From an uncultured Ruminococcus sp. (GTDB lineage Bacteria > Bacillota > Clostridia > Oscillospirales > Acutalibacteraceae): a stretch of 64,000 bases of DNA. Made by a program: the position numbers and the translations under genes. Positions 17,866 to 26,176 of the stretch are shown here, in pieces. The DNA lies in the NCBI GenBank assembly GCA_934476515.1, contig CAKSNZ010000005.1:58101-122100 (forward strand). Direction: 5' to 3'. The notes beneath the pieces are model-generated. The model searched no databases. It was not told where the DNA came from and saw nothing but the letters and a program-made list of their open reading frames with translations. Positions within the stretch are counted from its first letter, which is position 1. Every line of letters begins with the position of its first letter.

Positions 17866-18978
17866 TTGAATTGTATTAGTCTTAACTATAAGCAAATAAA
17901 GCTTGATATTAGAAAGTCATTTGCTTTTGATGATAATGTAAAACTAAATATTATGAAACAACTTACACTGGGTGACAAAATCACCCAGTGCATTTTACTA
18001 TGTACTTGTAACCGTACAGAGGTTTATTTTGACGGTAGTAAAAAGTACTTTGATTATGTAATAAATGTATTGTCACAGTATTCTAATGTGTCAAAAGATG
18101 CAATCAAAAAGTACGCTATGTTCTTTGAAAATGAAAAAGCTACTTTCCATCTTTTTAAAGTAACAAGTGGAATTGACTCAATGGTTATGGGTGAGGATGA
18201 AATCCTTAGCCAAACAAGAAGTGCATATATGTTCTCTAAAAATAATAACTTTACAAGTTATGAATTCAATATGATTTTCCAAAAGTCATTTGAATGTGCA
18301 AAGATTATTAAGAATGAAACGCCTTTATCCACAACATCAATTTCAGTAGCTACATTAGTAGGTAATGTTGTGTCAAAATTAGGGGACAACACAAATGTAC
18401 TTGTAATCGGTGCAAGTGGTAAAATCGGTACAACAGTTGTAAAAAATCTTCTTTCACATAAAAATATTAATGTAAAAATAACTATGAGAGAACACAATAA
18501 GCAACTGTCAACTGTTGATGATAATATTGAGGTTGTACCTTATAATGATAGATATAATTATATTAACAATTCTGATTGTATTGTAAGTGCAACAAAAAGT
18601 CCTCATTATACTATTACTAAGTATGATGTTGATAATAGTGATATTAATACAAAGTCAAGACTGCTTATTGACCTTGCAGTACCACCTGATATTGACAGTG
18701 AACTTGACGGTTACAATGGTTTTTCAATTTTAAACATTGACCACTTTGAAGAAATAGCAAATTACAATAATAAAATCAAAGAGTCAAGTGTTGAGTCAGC
18801 GTTGAAAATTATCGGCAGTGAAATAGATGAACTAAAGAAAGATATCATCTTTCATTCATTTTTACCTAAGATGAAGAATATGGATGATAAAGAGAAGAAA
18901 GTTATTTATAAGATGAAGTCAAATTTATCTTCAAAGTCATTTGAAGAATTTATTTCAGTATATGAGAAAGAGAGTTAG
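17866..18978 (+). CDS. hemA: Glutamyl-tRNA reductase (short C-terminus)
   Basis: This enzyme converts Glu-tRNA to glutamate-1-semialdehyde with NADPH, the first step of tetrapyrrole synthesis. I favour a TTG start (product MNCISLNYKQ) with GGGTGA five bases upstream; an in-frame GTG at 17857 lacks a spaced ribosome-binding site. The active-site segment LLCTCNRTEVYF contains the catalytic Cys. GIDSMVMGEDEILSQ and the NADP loop VLVIGASGKIGTTVVKNLL are present. At about 370 residues it is shorter than usual (about 415-450). The C-terminal dimerisation helices appear reduced, although the catalytic and NADPH domains look intact. Confidence 0.9.
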   Translation: MNCISLNYKQIKLDIRKSFAFDDNVKLNIMKQLTLGDKITQCILLCTCNRTEVYFDGSKKYFDYVINVLSQYSNVSKDAIKKYAMFFENEKATFHLFKVTSGIDSMVMGEDEILSQTRSAYMFSKNNNFTSYEFNMIFQKSFECAKIIKNETPLSTTSISVATLVGNVVSKLGDNTNVLVIGASGKIGTTVVKNLLSHKNINVKITMREHNKQLSTVDDNIEVVPYNDRYNYINNSDCIVSATKSPHYTITKYDVDNSDINTKSRLLIDLAVPPDIDSELDGYNGFSILNIDHFEEIANYNNKIKESSVESALKIIGSEIDELKKDIIFHSFLPKMKNMDDKEKKVIYKMKSNLSSKSFEEFISVYEKES

Positions 18979-18979
18979 T

Positions 18980-19588
18980 ATGGGGTATTTTCCATTTTTT
19001 GTAGATGTAGAAAATCAAAATTGCCTTGTTGTAGGTGGTGGTGTGGTAGCTTTGAGAAAGATAGAAAAGCTATTGCCTTTTAACCCAAACATTACTGTTG
19101 TTTCTCCTAAAGTACATAAAGAAATTTTATCAATAAAAAATATAAATATAATTAAGAGAAAATTTGATTTTAATGATTTAAAAGAAAAATCATTTGTAAT
19201 TACTGCAACTGATGATAAAGTCCTCAATAAAGAAATTTATAATTCTTGTAAAGAAAATAATATTCCTGTAAATACTGTTGATGATAAGGATAATTGTTCC
19301 TTTATTTTTCCTGCACTAGCTAGGAATAATGGTGTAACTGTTGCAATCTCAACATCAGGAAAAAGCCCTCTATACGCAAAGTATCTTCGTAAAAAGATAG
19401 AAAACTTAATCCAAGATAGTGAAAGTATAGTTGATAACCTAAGCAAATACAGAGAGAAAATTAAGAATGAAATTTCTTTAGAAGAAAATAGAAAGTTAGC
19501 ATTTGAAAAGCTACTTGAATATTCTCTAAGTAATGAAAGTATTACAGATGATTTAGTAGATAAAATAATTAAGGATTTGTCAGTATGA
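18980..19588 (+). CDS. Precorrin-2 dehydrogenase (SirC-like siroheme synthase domain)
   Basis: This 202-residue protein begins MGYFPFFVDVENQNCLVVGGG, the typical N-terminus of SirC/Met8/CysG-N, with the ATG 1 bp after the hemA stop. VVGGGVVALRKIEKLL is the NAD+ site; ATDDKVLNKEI and FPALARNNGVTVAISTSGKSP follow as in the family. It oxidises precorrin-2 to sirohydrochlorin on the way to siroheme, the cofactor of the sulfite reductase encoded at 26177. No separate sirohydrochlorin ferrochelatase is visible in the window. This protein could be bifunctional like Met8p, or the chelatase lies elsewhere. Confidence 0.9.
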   Translation: MGYFPFFVDVENQNCLVVGGGVVALRKIEKLLPFNPNITVVSPKVHKEILSIKNINIIKRKFDFNDLKEKSFVITATDDKVLNKEIYNSCKENNIPVNTVDDKDNCSFIFPALARNNGVTVAISTSGKSPLYAKYLRKKIENLIQDSESIVDNLSKYREKIKNEISLEENRKLAFEKLLEYSLSNESITDDLVDKIIKDLSV

Positions 19589-20439
19589 ATATAAAGATAG
19601 GAACAAGAAAAAGTAAATTAGCACTTGCACAAACTAATATGGTTGTAAATGAAATCAAAAAGTATTTTCCCTCAATTAATATTGAGGTAGTACATTTTAC
19701 AACTAAAGGTGACAAAGTCCTTAATAAACCACTTATAAATATAGGTGGTAAAGGTGTCTTTGTAACAGAAATTGAAGATGCTTTATTAAATAAAGAAATT
19801 GATTTAGCAGTTCATAGTGCTAAGGATTTACCTTTACAGTTGCAAGATAATTTAACTATTTCTGCAGTTCTGAAAAGAGGAAATTACAGAGATACTTTAG
19901 TAACTGTTAAGAGTAAAGAAATAGATTTTTCAAGGGAAATTATAATAGGTACAGGCAGTAACCGTAGAAAGTTAGCATTTAAAAATTTATATCCAAATGC
20001 TACTTTTAAGGATATTAGAGGTAATGTAGATACTCGTTTAAATAAACTTTATAATGGTGAGTATGACGGTATTATCCTTGCAATGGCAGGTCTTGAAAGG
20101 TTAGATTTGTTAAGTGACAGTAGATTTACTTTCACACCGTTTGACTATAAAGATTTTGTACCGGCACCATGCCAAGGTATAATTGCTATTGAGTCGAGAA
20201 ACAATGATTTAACGGAAATTTTATCTAAAATAAATCATAAAGATACCTTTTATTCGTTCCAAACCGAAAGACATATTTTAAACATTCTTAATGCAGATTG
20301 TGGAATGCCACTGGGTGCATATAGCTTTGTTGAAAATAATAAAATCAATGTAGTATATACAAGTGGCAGTAAAAAGATAATCACAAAAAGTGATTTAATA
20401 GAAAATAGATTTAGCCTTGCAGAAAGTGTGGTGAGATAG
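19585..20439 (+). CDS. hemC: Hydroxymethylbilane synthase
   Basis: This 284-residue porphobilinogen deaminase polymerises four porphobilinogens. IGTRKSKLALAQT is the N-terminal signature, HSAKDLPLQL the conserved dipyrromethane-contact region, and LNADCGMPLGAY holds the cysteine that binds the dipyrromethane cofactor. It overlaps sirC by 4 bp (ATGA). The next gene begins on its last stop base. Confidence 0.95.
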   Translation: MNIKIGTRKSKLALAQTNMVVNEIKKYFPSINIEVVHFTTKGDKVLNKPLINIGGKGVFVTEIEDALLNKEIDLAVHSAKDLPLQLQDNLTISAVLKRGNYRDTLVTVKSKEIDFSREIIIGTGSNRRKLAFKNLYPNATFKDIRGNVDTRLNKLYNGEYDGIILAMAGLERLDLLSDSRFTFTPFDYKDFVPAPCQGIIAIESRNNDLTEILSKINHKDTFYSFQTERHILNILNADCGMPLGAYSFVENNKINVVYTSGSKKIITKSDLIENRFSLAESVVR

Positions 20440-21911
20440 TGGGAGTAGTATATTTAGTAGGTGCAGGTTGTGGTGATTATGACTTAATCACTATGAGAGG
20501 CTATGAACTAATCAAGAAGTGTGATGTATTGGTTTATGATAGTCTAATAGACAGTAAATTCCTTGATTTTGTAAAGGATACTTGTGAGAAAATTCCGGTA
20601 GGCAAAAGAGCCGGTCAAAAAAGTGCAAAGCAAGAAGATATAAACAATATCCTAGTTACAAAAGGAAAAGAAAATAAAATTGTTGTAAGACTTAAGGGTG
20701 GTGACCCATTTGTCTTTGGTAGAGGTGGAGAAGAAATTATTTCTTTAAAAGAAAATAATATTCCATATGAAGTAGTACCCGGAATTACTTCCTCAGTAGC
20801 AGTACCGGAGCTTTCAGGTATTCCTGTAACTCATAGAAAAACTGCAAGAAGTTTCACCGTAATTACAGGTCATACAAAGGATGATTTGTTACCTGAGAAT
20901 ATGGAGCATTTTGCAAAGTTAAAGGGTACATTAGTATTTCTAATGGGACTAAATAATATTGAGAAAATTACCCAAAGTTTAATTGCAAATGGCAAAGATA
21001 AATCTACACCATCAGCAGTAATTTCAAATGGTGCAACTAAAAATCAAGTTGTAGTAAAAGGTACACTGGAAAATATCGCAGAAAAAGTTAAAGAAAATAA
21101 TGTAAAGTCACCGGCAATTATAACTGTGGGAGAAACTTCTTCCTATGACTTTTCTCGTACAATTAAACTACCACTTGATAACACCTCAGTTACAGTAACA
21201 GGTACTAAGAGATTTTCAGAAAAATTACAACAGAAACTTTATGAAAAAGGTGCGTCAGTAACCCACCTAAATTATCTAAAGGTAGAAAAGTATAATCAAA
21301 ATAGAAATTTAGAAAATGCACTAAAGAATTTATCTGACTATTCTTTAATAGTGCTGACAAGTATTAACGGTGCAGAAATTTTCTTTGAAAAGTTAATTGA
21401 ATATAAGATTGATGTACGAAAATTATCCAACATTAAGTTTGCAGTAATAGGCTCAGGAACTGCCAAAACTATGGAGAACCATGGTATTATTCCTGACCTG
21501 GTACCGGCAGAATTTACTTCATTGGCACTGGGCAATTTAATTGCAAAAACTTATGAAAAAGGAAAAGTCCTAATCCTGAGAGCAGAGAAAGGCTCAAAGG
21601 ACTTAACAGAAGTTTTGTCAAAAAATAATATTGACTATGATGATATAAAGACTTATGATGTAATTAACAGTAGCAAAAGTATGGAAAAGGAAGTAACAAC
21701 CGACTACATTACTTTTGCAAGTTCTTCCGGTGTAGAAGAATTTTTCAAAAATAATTTTACAATATCAGATAGAACAAAGATTGTTTCAATCGGTAACATA
21801 ACTTCAAAGTCACTACTAAAGCATAATATAAAGGACTTTATAACTTCAAAAGTAGCCGATACAAATGGTCTTTTAAGTGCTATAATTAATGATGTGAAAT
21901 TTAGGAAATAG
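20439..21911 (+). CDS. Uroporphyrinogen-III C-methyltransferase / uroporphyrinogen-III synthase fusion
   Basis: This 490-residue fusion starts at GTG overlapping the hemC stop. Residues about 1-240 are CobA/SUMT: VYLVGAGCGDYDLITMRG, the SAM-loop VVRLKGGDPFVFGRGGEE and VPGITSSVAVPELSGIPVTHR. Residues about 245-490 form HemD (uroporphyrinogen-III synthase), with LVPAEFTSLALG and YITFASSSGVEEFF. The fusion channels hydroxymethylbilane to uroporphyrinogen III and then precorrin-2, committing the pathway to siroheme. CobA-HemD fusions are known in Clostridia and Lactobacillales. Confidence 0.94.
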   Translation: MGVVYLVGAGCGDYDLITMRGYELIKKCDVLVYDSLIDSKFLDFVKDTCEKIPVGKRAGQKSAKQEDINNILVTKGKENKIVVRLKGGDPFVFGRGGEEIISLKENNIPYEVVPGITSSVAVPELSGIPVTHRKTARSFTVITGHTKDDLLPENMEHFAKLKGTLVFLMGLNNIEKITQSLIANGKDKSTPSAVISNGATKNQVVVKGTLENIAEKVKENNVKSPAIITVGETSSYDFSRTIKLPLDNTSVTVTGTKRFSEKLQQKLYEKGASVTHLNYLKVEKYNQNRNLENALKNLSDYSLIVLTSINGAEIFFEKLIEYKIDVRKLSNIKFAVIGSGTAKTMENHGIIPDLVPAEFTSLALGNLIAKTYEKGKVLILRAEKGSKDLTEVLSKNNIDYDDIKTYDVINSSKSMEKEVTTDYITFASSSGVEEFFKNNFTISDRTKIVSIGNITSKSLLKHNIKDFITSKVADTNGLLSAIINDVKFRK

Positions 21912-21922
21912 AGGAATAGAAA

Positions 21923-22891
21923 ATGGAAAGAATGAGAAGACTTCGTCAGTCAAAGGCAATTCGTGATATGGTGGAGGAAACAAGAGTAAATAAAAAGGAT
22001 TTAATCTATCCTATCTTTGTTGCTGAAGGTGAAAATATCAAAACACCTGTTGACTCAATGCCCGGTGTTTATCAGTATTCAATAGATAACCTTGACCCAA
22101 TTTTAAAGGAAATAAATGATAGCAAAATTTCAGGACTTTTAATTTTCGGTGTACCTAAGCATAAGGATGAAGTAGGTTCATCAGCTTATGACGACAACGG
22201 TATTACCCAAAATGCCATTAGATATATTAAGTCAAAGTATCCTAATATGATTGTTGTTGCAGATGTATGTTTATGTGAATACACTTCTCATGGTCATTGT
22301 GGTGTAGTAGACGGTGATGAAATTCTAAACGATGCAACTTTACCACTACTTTGCAAAATGTCAGTTAGCCTAGCAAAAGCAGGTGCAGATATTATTGCAC
22401 CGTCAGATATGATGGACGGTAGAGTAGAGGCTATCAGAGACAGCCTTGACCATAACGGCTTTATAAACACACCAATTATGGCTTATAGTGCAAAGTTTGC
22501 ATCAGCATACTATTCACCGTTTAGAGATGCAGCAGATTCTTGCCCACATTTTGGTGACAGAAAGTCATATCAAATGAATGTTGCAAACGGTAGAGAGGCT
22601 TTAAGAGAAATTTTAGCCGATGACTATGAAGGTGCTGATATGTTAATGGTAAAACCTGCTTTAGCTTTCCTAGATATTATTGCCAAAGCTAAGGAATATA
22701 CCAACAAGCCTATTGTTACTTACAATGTTAGTGGTGAGTATTCAATGGTAAAAGCAGCAGCACAAAATGGTTGGATTGATGAAAAGAAAATCGTAATGGA
22801 AAATATGATTGGAATGAAAAGAGCCGGTGCTGATATTATTATTACATATCACGCATTAGATGTAGCAAAATGGCTTGATGAAGAGGAATAA
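21923..22891 (+). CDS. hemB: Porphobilinogen synthase (delta-aminolevulinate dehydratase)
   Basis: This 322-residue enzyme condenses two 5-aminolevulinate molecules. DVCLCEYTSHGHCG has the zinc-type cysteine cluster. The Schiff-base lysines lie in AYSAKFASAYYSPFRDA and MLMVKPALAF, and APSDMMDGRV is the family signature. It follows cobA-hemD by 11 bp behind GAGG. Confidence 0.96.
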   Translation: MERMRRLRQSKAIRDMVEETRVNKKDLIYPIFVAEGENIKTPVDSMPGVYQYSIDNLDPILKEINDSKISGLLIFGVPKHKDEVGSSAYDDNGITQNAIRYIKSKYPNMIVVADVCLCEYTSHGHCGVVDGDEILNDATLPLLCKMSVSLAKAGADIIAPSDMMDGRVEAIRDSLDHNGFINTPIMAYSAKFASAYYSPFRDAADSCPHFGDRKSYQMNVANGREALREILADDYEGADMLMVKPALAFLDIIAKAKEYTNKPIVTYNVSGEYSMVKAAAQNGWIDEKKIVMENMIGMKRAGADIIITYHALDVAKWLDEEE

Positions 22892-22892
22892 T

Positions 22893-24155
22893 ATGATTAC
22901 TACAAATTCAGAAAATTTATATAATGAAGCACAAAAGTTTATGCCCGGTGGTGTAAACAGTCCTGTAAGAGCTTGTCGTTCAGTAGGCAGAACACCACTG
23001 TTTATTGATAAAGCAAAGGGCAGTTATATTTATGATGTTGACGGAAATAAATATATTGATTACATTTGTTCTTGGGGTCCTAATATTTTAGGTCATTGTA
23101 GGGAAGAAGTTATTAATGCAGTTAAAGCAACTTGTGACAAAGGTTTAACATTCGGTGCTTGTCATAAGGGAGAAATTACTTTAGCAAAGTTAATTCAAAA
23201 GCACTTCCCATCAATGGAAATGTTACGACTTGTTAATTCCGGTACAGAAGCAGTTATGAGTGCCATCAGAGCAGCAAGAGGCTATACAGGCAAGGACAAG
23301 ATTATTAAGTTTGAGGGTTGCTATCATGGCCATTCCGATGGACTACTAGTAAAGGGCGGTTCAGGACTTTTAACAAACTCAATCCCTAATAGTGCCGGTG
23401 TACCAAAGGGTTACACAGATACAACCTTACTTGCAAAGTACAATGATGAAAATTCTGTTGAAGAATTATTCAATGCTAACAAAGATGAAATTGCTTGTGT
23501 TATTGTAGAGCCTTGTGCAGCTAATATGGGTGTTGTACCACCAAAGGAAGGCTTTTTGCAGTTCCTAAGAGATATTACAAAGAAGAACAATGCACTTCTG
23601 ATTTTTGATGAAGTTATTACAGGTTTTAGACTTTCAATAGGTGGTGCTCAAAAGTATTACAATATAACACCTGACCTTACTACACTTGGTAAAATTGTTG
23701 GTGGTGGTATGCCACTTGCAGTTTATGGTGGTAAAAGGGAAGTAATGGAGTGTGTTGCACCACTTGGTTCTGTATATCAAGCAGGTACACTTTCAGGTAA
23801 TCCGGTAGCAGTTACTTCCGGTATAGAAACTATCAAGATTCTTGAAAGTAATGTATCTGAGTATGATGTACTAAATGAAAAGTCAGCAAAGATTGAAAAG
23901 GCTATGAAAGAAATAGGTCTTAATGTTAACAGAGTAGGTTCAATTATGACACCATTCTTTACTGACAAAATGGTTATTGACTACGATACAGCAGTAACTT
24001 CAAATACAGAAAATTTTGCAAAGTTTTTTAACCATATGCAAAGTAACGGTATCTATTCAGCACCATCACAGTTTGAAGCAATGTTTGTTTCAATGGCTCA
24101 TTCCGATGAAGATATTGATTACACTTGTGATGTAATTAAATCATTTAAGCTATAA
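22893..24155 (+). CDS. hemL: Glutamate-1-semialdehyde 2,1-aminomutase
   Basis: This 420-residue PLP enzyme makes 5-aminolevulinate from the HemA product. The ATG at 22893, 1 bp after the hemB stop with GAGGAA upstream, gives MITTNSENLYNEAQKFMPGG, the conserved beginning. FMPGGVNSPVRA, LVNSGTEAVMSAIR, FDEVITGFR and LGKIVGGGMPLAVYGG (PLP lysine) are present. It is the last gene before a strong terminator. Confidence 0.96.
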   Translation: MITTNSENLYNEAQKFMPGGVNSPVRACRSVGRTPLFIDKAKGSYIYDVDGNKYIDYICSWGPNILGHCREEVINAVKATCDKGLTFGACHKGEITLAKLIQKHFPSMEMLRLVNSGTEAVMSAIRAARGYTGKDKIIKFEGCYHGHSDGLLVKGGSGLLTNSIPNSAGVPKGYTDTTLLAKYNDENSVEELFNANKDEIACVIVEPCAANMGVVPPKEGFLQFLRDITKKNNALLIFDEVITGFRLSIGGAQKYYNITPDLTTLGKIVGGGMPLAVYGGKREVMECVAPLGSVYQAGTLSGNPVAVTSGIETIKILESNVSEYDVLNEKSAKIEKAMKEIGLNVNRVGSIMTPFFTDKMVIDYDTAVTSNTENFAKFFNHMQSNGIYSAPSQFEAMFVSMAHSDEDIDYTCDVIKSFKL

Positions 24156-24177
24156 TGAATTTTATATAACAAAAAAG

Positions 24178-24215
24178 TGGGGACTACTTATTAATTTAAG
24201 CAGTCCCCATTTTTA
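24178..24215. terminator. Bidirectional terminator between hemL and the Rrf2 gene
   Basis: TGGGGACT (24178-24185) pairs with AGTCCCCA around an A/T-rich loop, with T-run TTTTT after it on plus and an AAAAAA tract on the other side (T-run on minus). It serves both convergent transcripts. Confidence 0.85.
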
Positions 24216-24231
24216 GGAGTATAATAGTAGA

Positions 24232-24684
24232 TTAAATATAATACATAAACTCAGATTCTTTTTTACCACTCTTTTGTTTACACATTTCTGTAATATCAGC
24301 AAGAGTAATTTTTTCTGTAAAATTCTGAAGAAAAGCAGTAATGTTATCCCAAACTTCTGACTTTAAGGTTTTTACAATGACAGAGTCTTCATTAACATTA
24401 TAGAAGTTTACATTTTCAAGTACAGAAATATCAAGTGTATCAATAATTTCTTTTAATGTGATTTCATCACTTGGTCTTGCAATGTTATATCCACCACGAG
24501 AACCTTTGATACCTCTAATCAAATTACCTTGTCTGAGAATTGTCATTATCTGTTCAAGGTATTTGCTTGATATGTTGTGTCTTTGAGAAATGCTATACAT
24601 TGTAACTGCCTCATTCTTACCGGAGTTAAGAGCAATATCTACAAGAGCAATAATTCCAAATTCAACTTTAGTAGAGATTTTCAT
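24232..24684 (-). CDS. Rrf2 family transcriptional regulator, CymR-like
   Basis: This 150-residue protein has the Rrf2 winged-helix start MKISTKVEFGIIALVDIALN and the conserved ISSKYLEQIMTILRQGNLIRGIKGSRGGYNIARP. The three-cysteine [2Fe-2S] site of IscR/NsrR is absent (one Cys only, near the C-terminus), so a CymR-type cysteine-metabolism repressor is more likely. In Bacillus and Staphylococcus CymR acts with CysK as corepressor. It is divergent from the metY sulfur operon and convergent with the siroheme operon. The control of both operons is inferred from a shared upstream motif. Confidence 0.88.
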   Translation of the reverse strand: MKISTKVEFGIIALVDIALNSGKNEAVTMYSISQRHNISSKYLEQIMTILRQGNLIRGIKGSRGGYNIARPSDEITLKEIIDTLDISVLENVNFYNVNEDSVIVKTLKSEVWDNITAFLQNFTEKITLADITEMCKQKSGKKESEFMYYI

Positions 24685-24733
24685 ACAAATCCTCCCTTCT
24701 TACAATACATACAATACATATCAACTTACTAGT

Positions 24734-24762
24734 ATTATAACACACCTGATTTTTATATTCAA
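24734..24762 (-). promoter_or_regulatory. Promoter of the Rrf2 regulator gene
   Basis: Read on the minus strand, TTGAAT (complement of 24757-24762), a 17-bp spacer and TATAAT (complement of 24734-24739) lie about 50 bp before the ATG, followed by an AGGAGG-type ribosome-binding site. Confidence 0.75.
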
Positions 24763-24843
24763 TATGGTAGTTTTCAGTATTAATCACGAAGAATTTTGTA
24801 GAAATAAAGAAAATTATGTATAAATTACTGAAAATACACTAAA

Positions 24844-24907
24844 CCTATTGAAATAATAGGATTACTATATTATAATAACTACAAAATCTACTGAAAACGT
24901 AGGAAAT
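24844..24907 (+). promoter_or_regulatory. metY operon promoter with overlapping palindromic operator
   Basis: TTGAAA (24848-24853), a 17-bp spacer and TATAAT (24871-24876) form the promoter. The palindrome cctattgaaataatagg (24844-24860) covers the -35 box, so a bound repressor would block RNA polymerase. A second, weaker copy of the same pattern (tctactgaaaacgtagg, 24888-24904) lies downstream of the -10, where the transcript would begin. The first motif matches the one before the sulfate transporter operon. Confidence 0.7.
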
Positions 24908-24927
24908 AAAAATTAGTGGGTGATATA

Positions 24928-26154
24928 ATGAAGTTCAATACTAAGTTACTTCATAAGGGTTTTAATGGCGACAAAGAAACCGGAGCAACAGTAACCCCAA
25001 TTTATCAGGTAAGTGCTTTTAAGCATGAGTCACCTGAAAAACTAGAAAAGGTTTTTAACAACACTGCTCCGGGTTTTGCTTATACAAGAATTAGTAACCC
25101 TACAGTTTCTTCTTTTGAAAATCGAATAACTGCAATAGAAAATGGTATAGGTACAGTTGCTTGTGCCTCAGGTATGGCAGCAGTTACAATGTCACTACTA
25201 AACATTTTGCAGTCAGGGGATGAAGTTATTGCAGGTTCAGGACTTTTTGGTGGAACAATTGATTTGTTCGGCGATTTAAGTAGTTTTGGAATCAATACTA
25301 AATTTGCAAAGCATATTACAGTAGAAGATGTAAAGCCTTTAATAACTGATAAGACAAAAGCAATTTTTGCTGAGCTAATCGGTAATCCTGCACTTGATAT
25401 TGTAGATATTGAAAGTGTGGCTTCTTTAGCACACAGTAAGGGTATTCCTCTTATTTTAGACAGTACAACAGCAACACCTTATCTTATCAATCCATTTAAG
25501 TATGGTGCTGATATAGTTATTCATTCATCATCAAAGTACATTAACGGTGGTGGTAACTCAATCAGTGGTGTAATTGTTGACAGTGGTAATTTTAAATGGG
25601 ATTATGAAAAGTATCCTAACTTAAAGGAATATTCAAAGTATGGCAAGTTTGCTTATTTAGCAAAATTAAGAAATGGCATTTGGAGAAACACAGGTTGTTG
25701 TCTTTCACCAATGAATGCCTTTATGAATAGTGTAGGCCTTGAAACTTTAGGTTTAAGAATGGAAAGACTTTGTAGTAATTCCTATAAACTTGCAAAGTTT
25801 TTTGAAGATGAAACTCCTCTTGAAGTTAACTATCCCGGTCTAGAGAGTAGTCCTTATTACTCTTTAGCCAAGAAGTACTTTAACGGCAAGGGTGGTGCTA
25901 TTGTAACAATCCGTACCGGAAGCAAGGAAAAAGCATTTAAGTTATTGAATAACTTGCAAATTCCTTCAATAGCGACTAATATAGGAGATACAAGAACCTT
26001 GGTAATTCATCCGGCCAGTACAATTTATATACACAATACACCGGAACAAATGGAAAATGCCGGTGTGTATGATGATACAATCAGAATTAGTGTTGGCATT
26101 GAAGATATTGAGGATCTTATAGATGACTTTAGTCAAGCTATAAAAAATATTTAA
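24928..26154 (+). CDS. metY: O-acetyl-L-homoserine sulfhydrylase (MetY-like)
   Basis: This 408-residue PLP enzyme of the Cys/Met metabolism family starts at ATG 24928 behind GGGTGA. TRISNPTVSSFENRI, ASGMAAVTMSLLN and SSSKYINGGGNSISG (PLP lysine) are diagnostic. It makes homocysteine from O-acetylhomoserine and a sulfur donor. In the neighbouring context (thiS-like carrier, ThiF-like activator, JAMM protease) the donor may be a protein thiocarboxylate, as shown for the Wolinella MetY/HcyS system, rather than free sulfide. It is the first gene of a 12-gene sulfur operon running to 34600. Confidence 0.9.
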   Translation: MKFNTKLLHKGFNGDKETGATVTPIYQVSAFKHESPEKLEKVFNNTAPGFAYTRISNPTVSSFENRITAIENGIGTVACASGMAAVTMSLLNILQSGDEVIAGSGLFGGTIDLFGDLSSFGINTKFAKHITVEDVKPLITDKTKAIFAELIGNPALDIVDIESVASLAHSKGIPLILDSTTATPYLINPFKYGADIVIHSSSKYINGGGNSISGVIVDSGNFKWDYEKYPNLKEYSKYGKFAYLAKLRNGIWRNTGCCLSPMNAFMNSVGLETLGLRMERLCSNSYKLAKFFEDETPLEVNYPGLESSPYYSLAKKYFNGKGGAIVTIRTGSKEKAFKLLNNLQIPSIATNIGDTRTLVIHPASTIYIHNTPEQMENAGVYDDTIRISVGIEDIEDLIDDFSQAIKNI

Positions 26155-26176
26155 GGTATTAATTAGGAGAAAAGGT

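Noticed and set aside
24232-24684. IscR/NsrR-type iron-sulfur regulator
   Set aside because: The three cluster cysteines are absent; one C-terminal cysteine remains, so a CymR-like role fits better.
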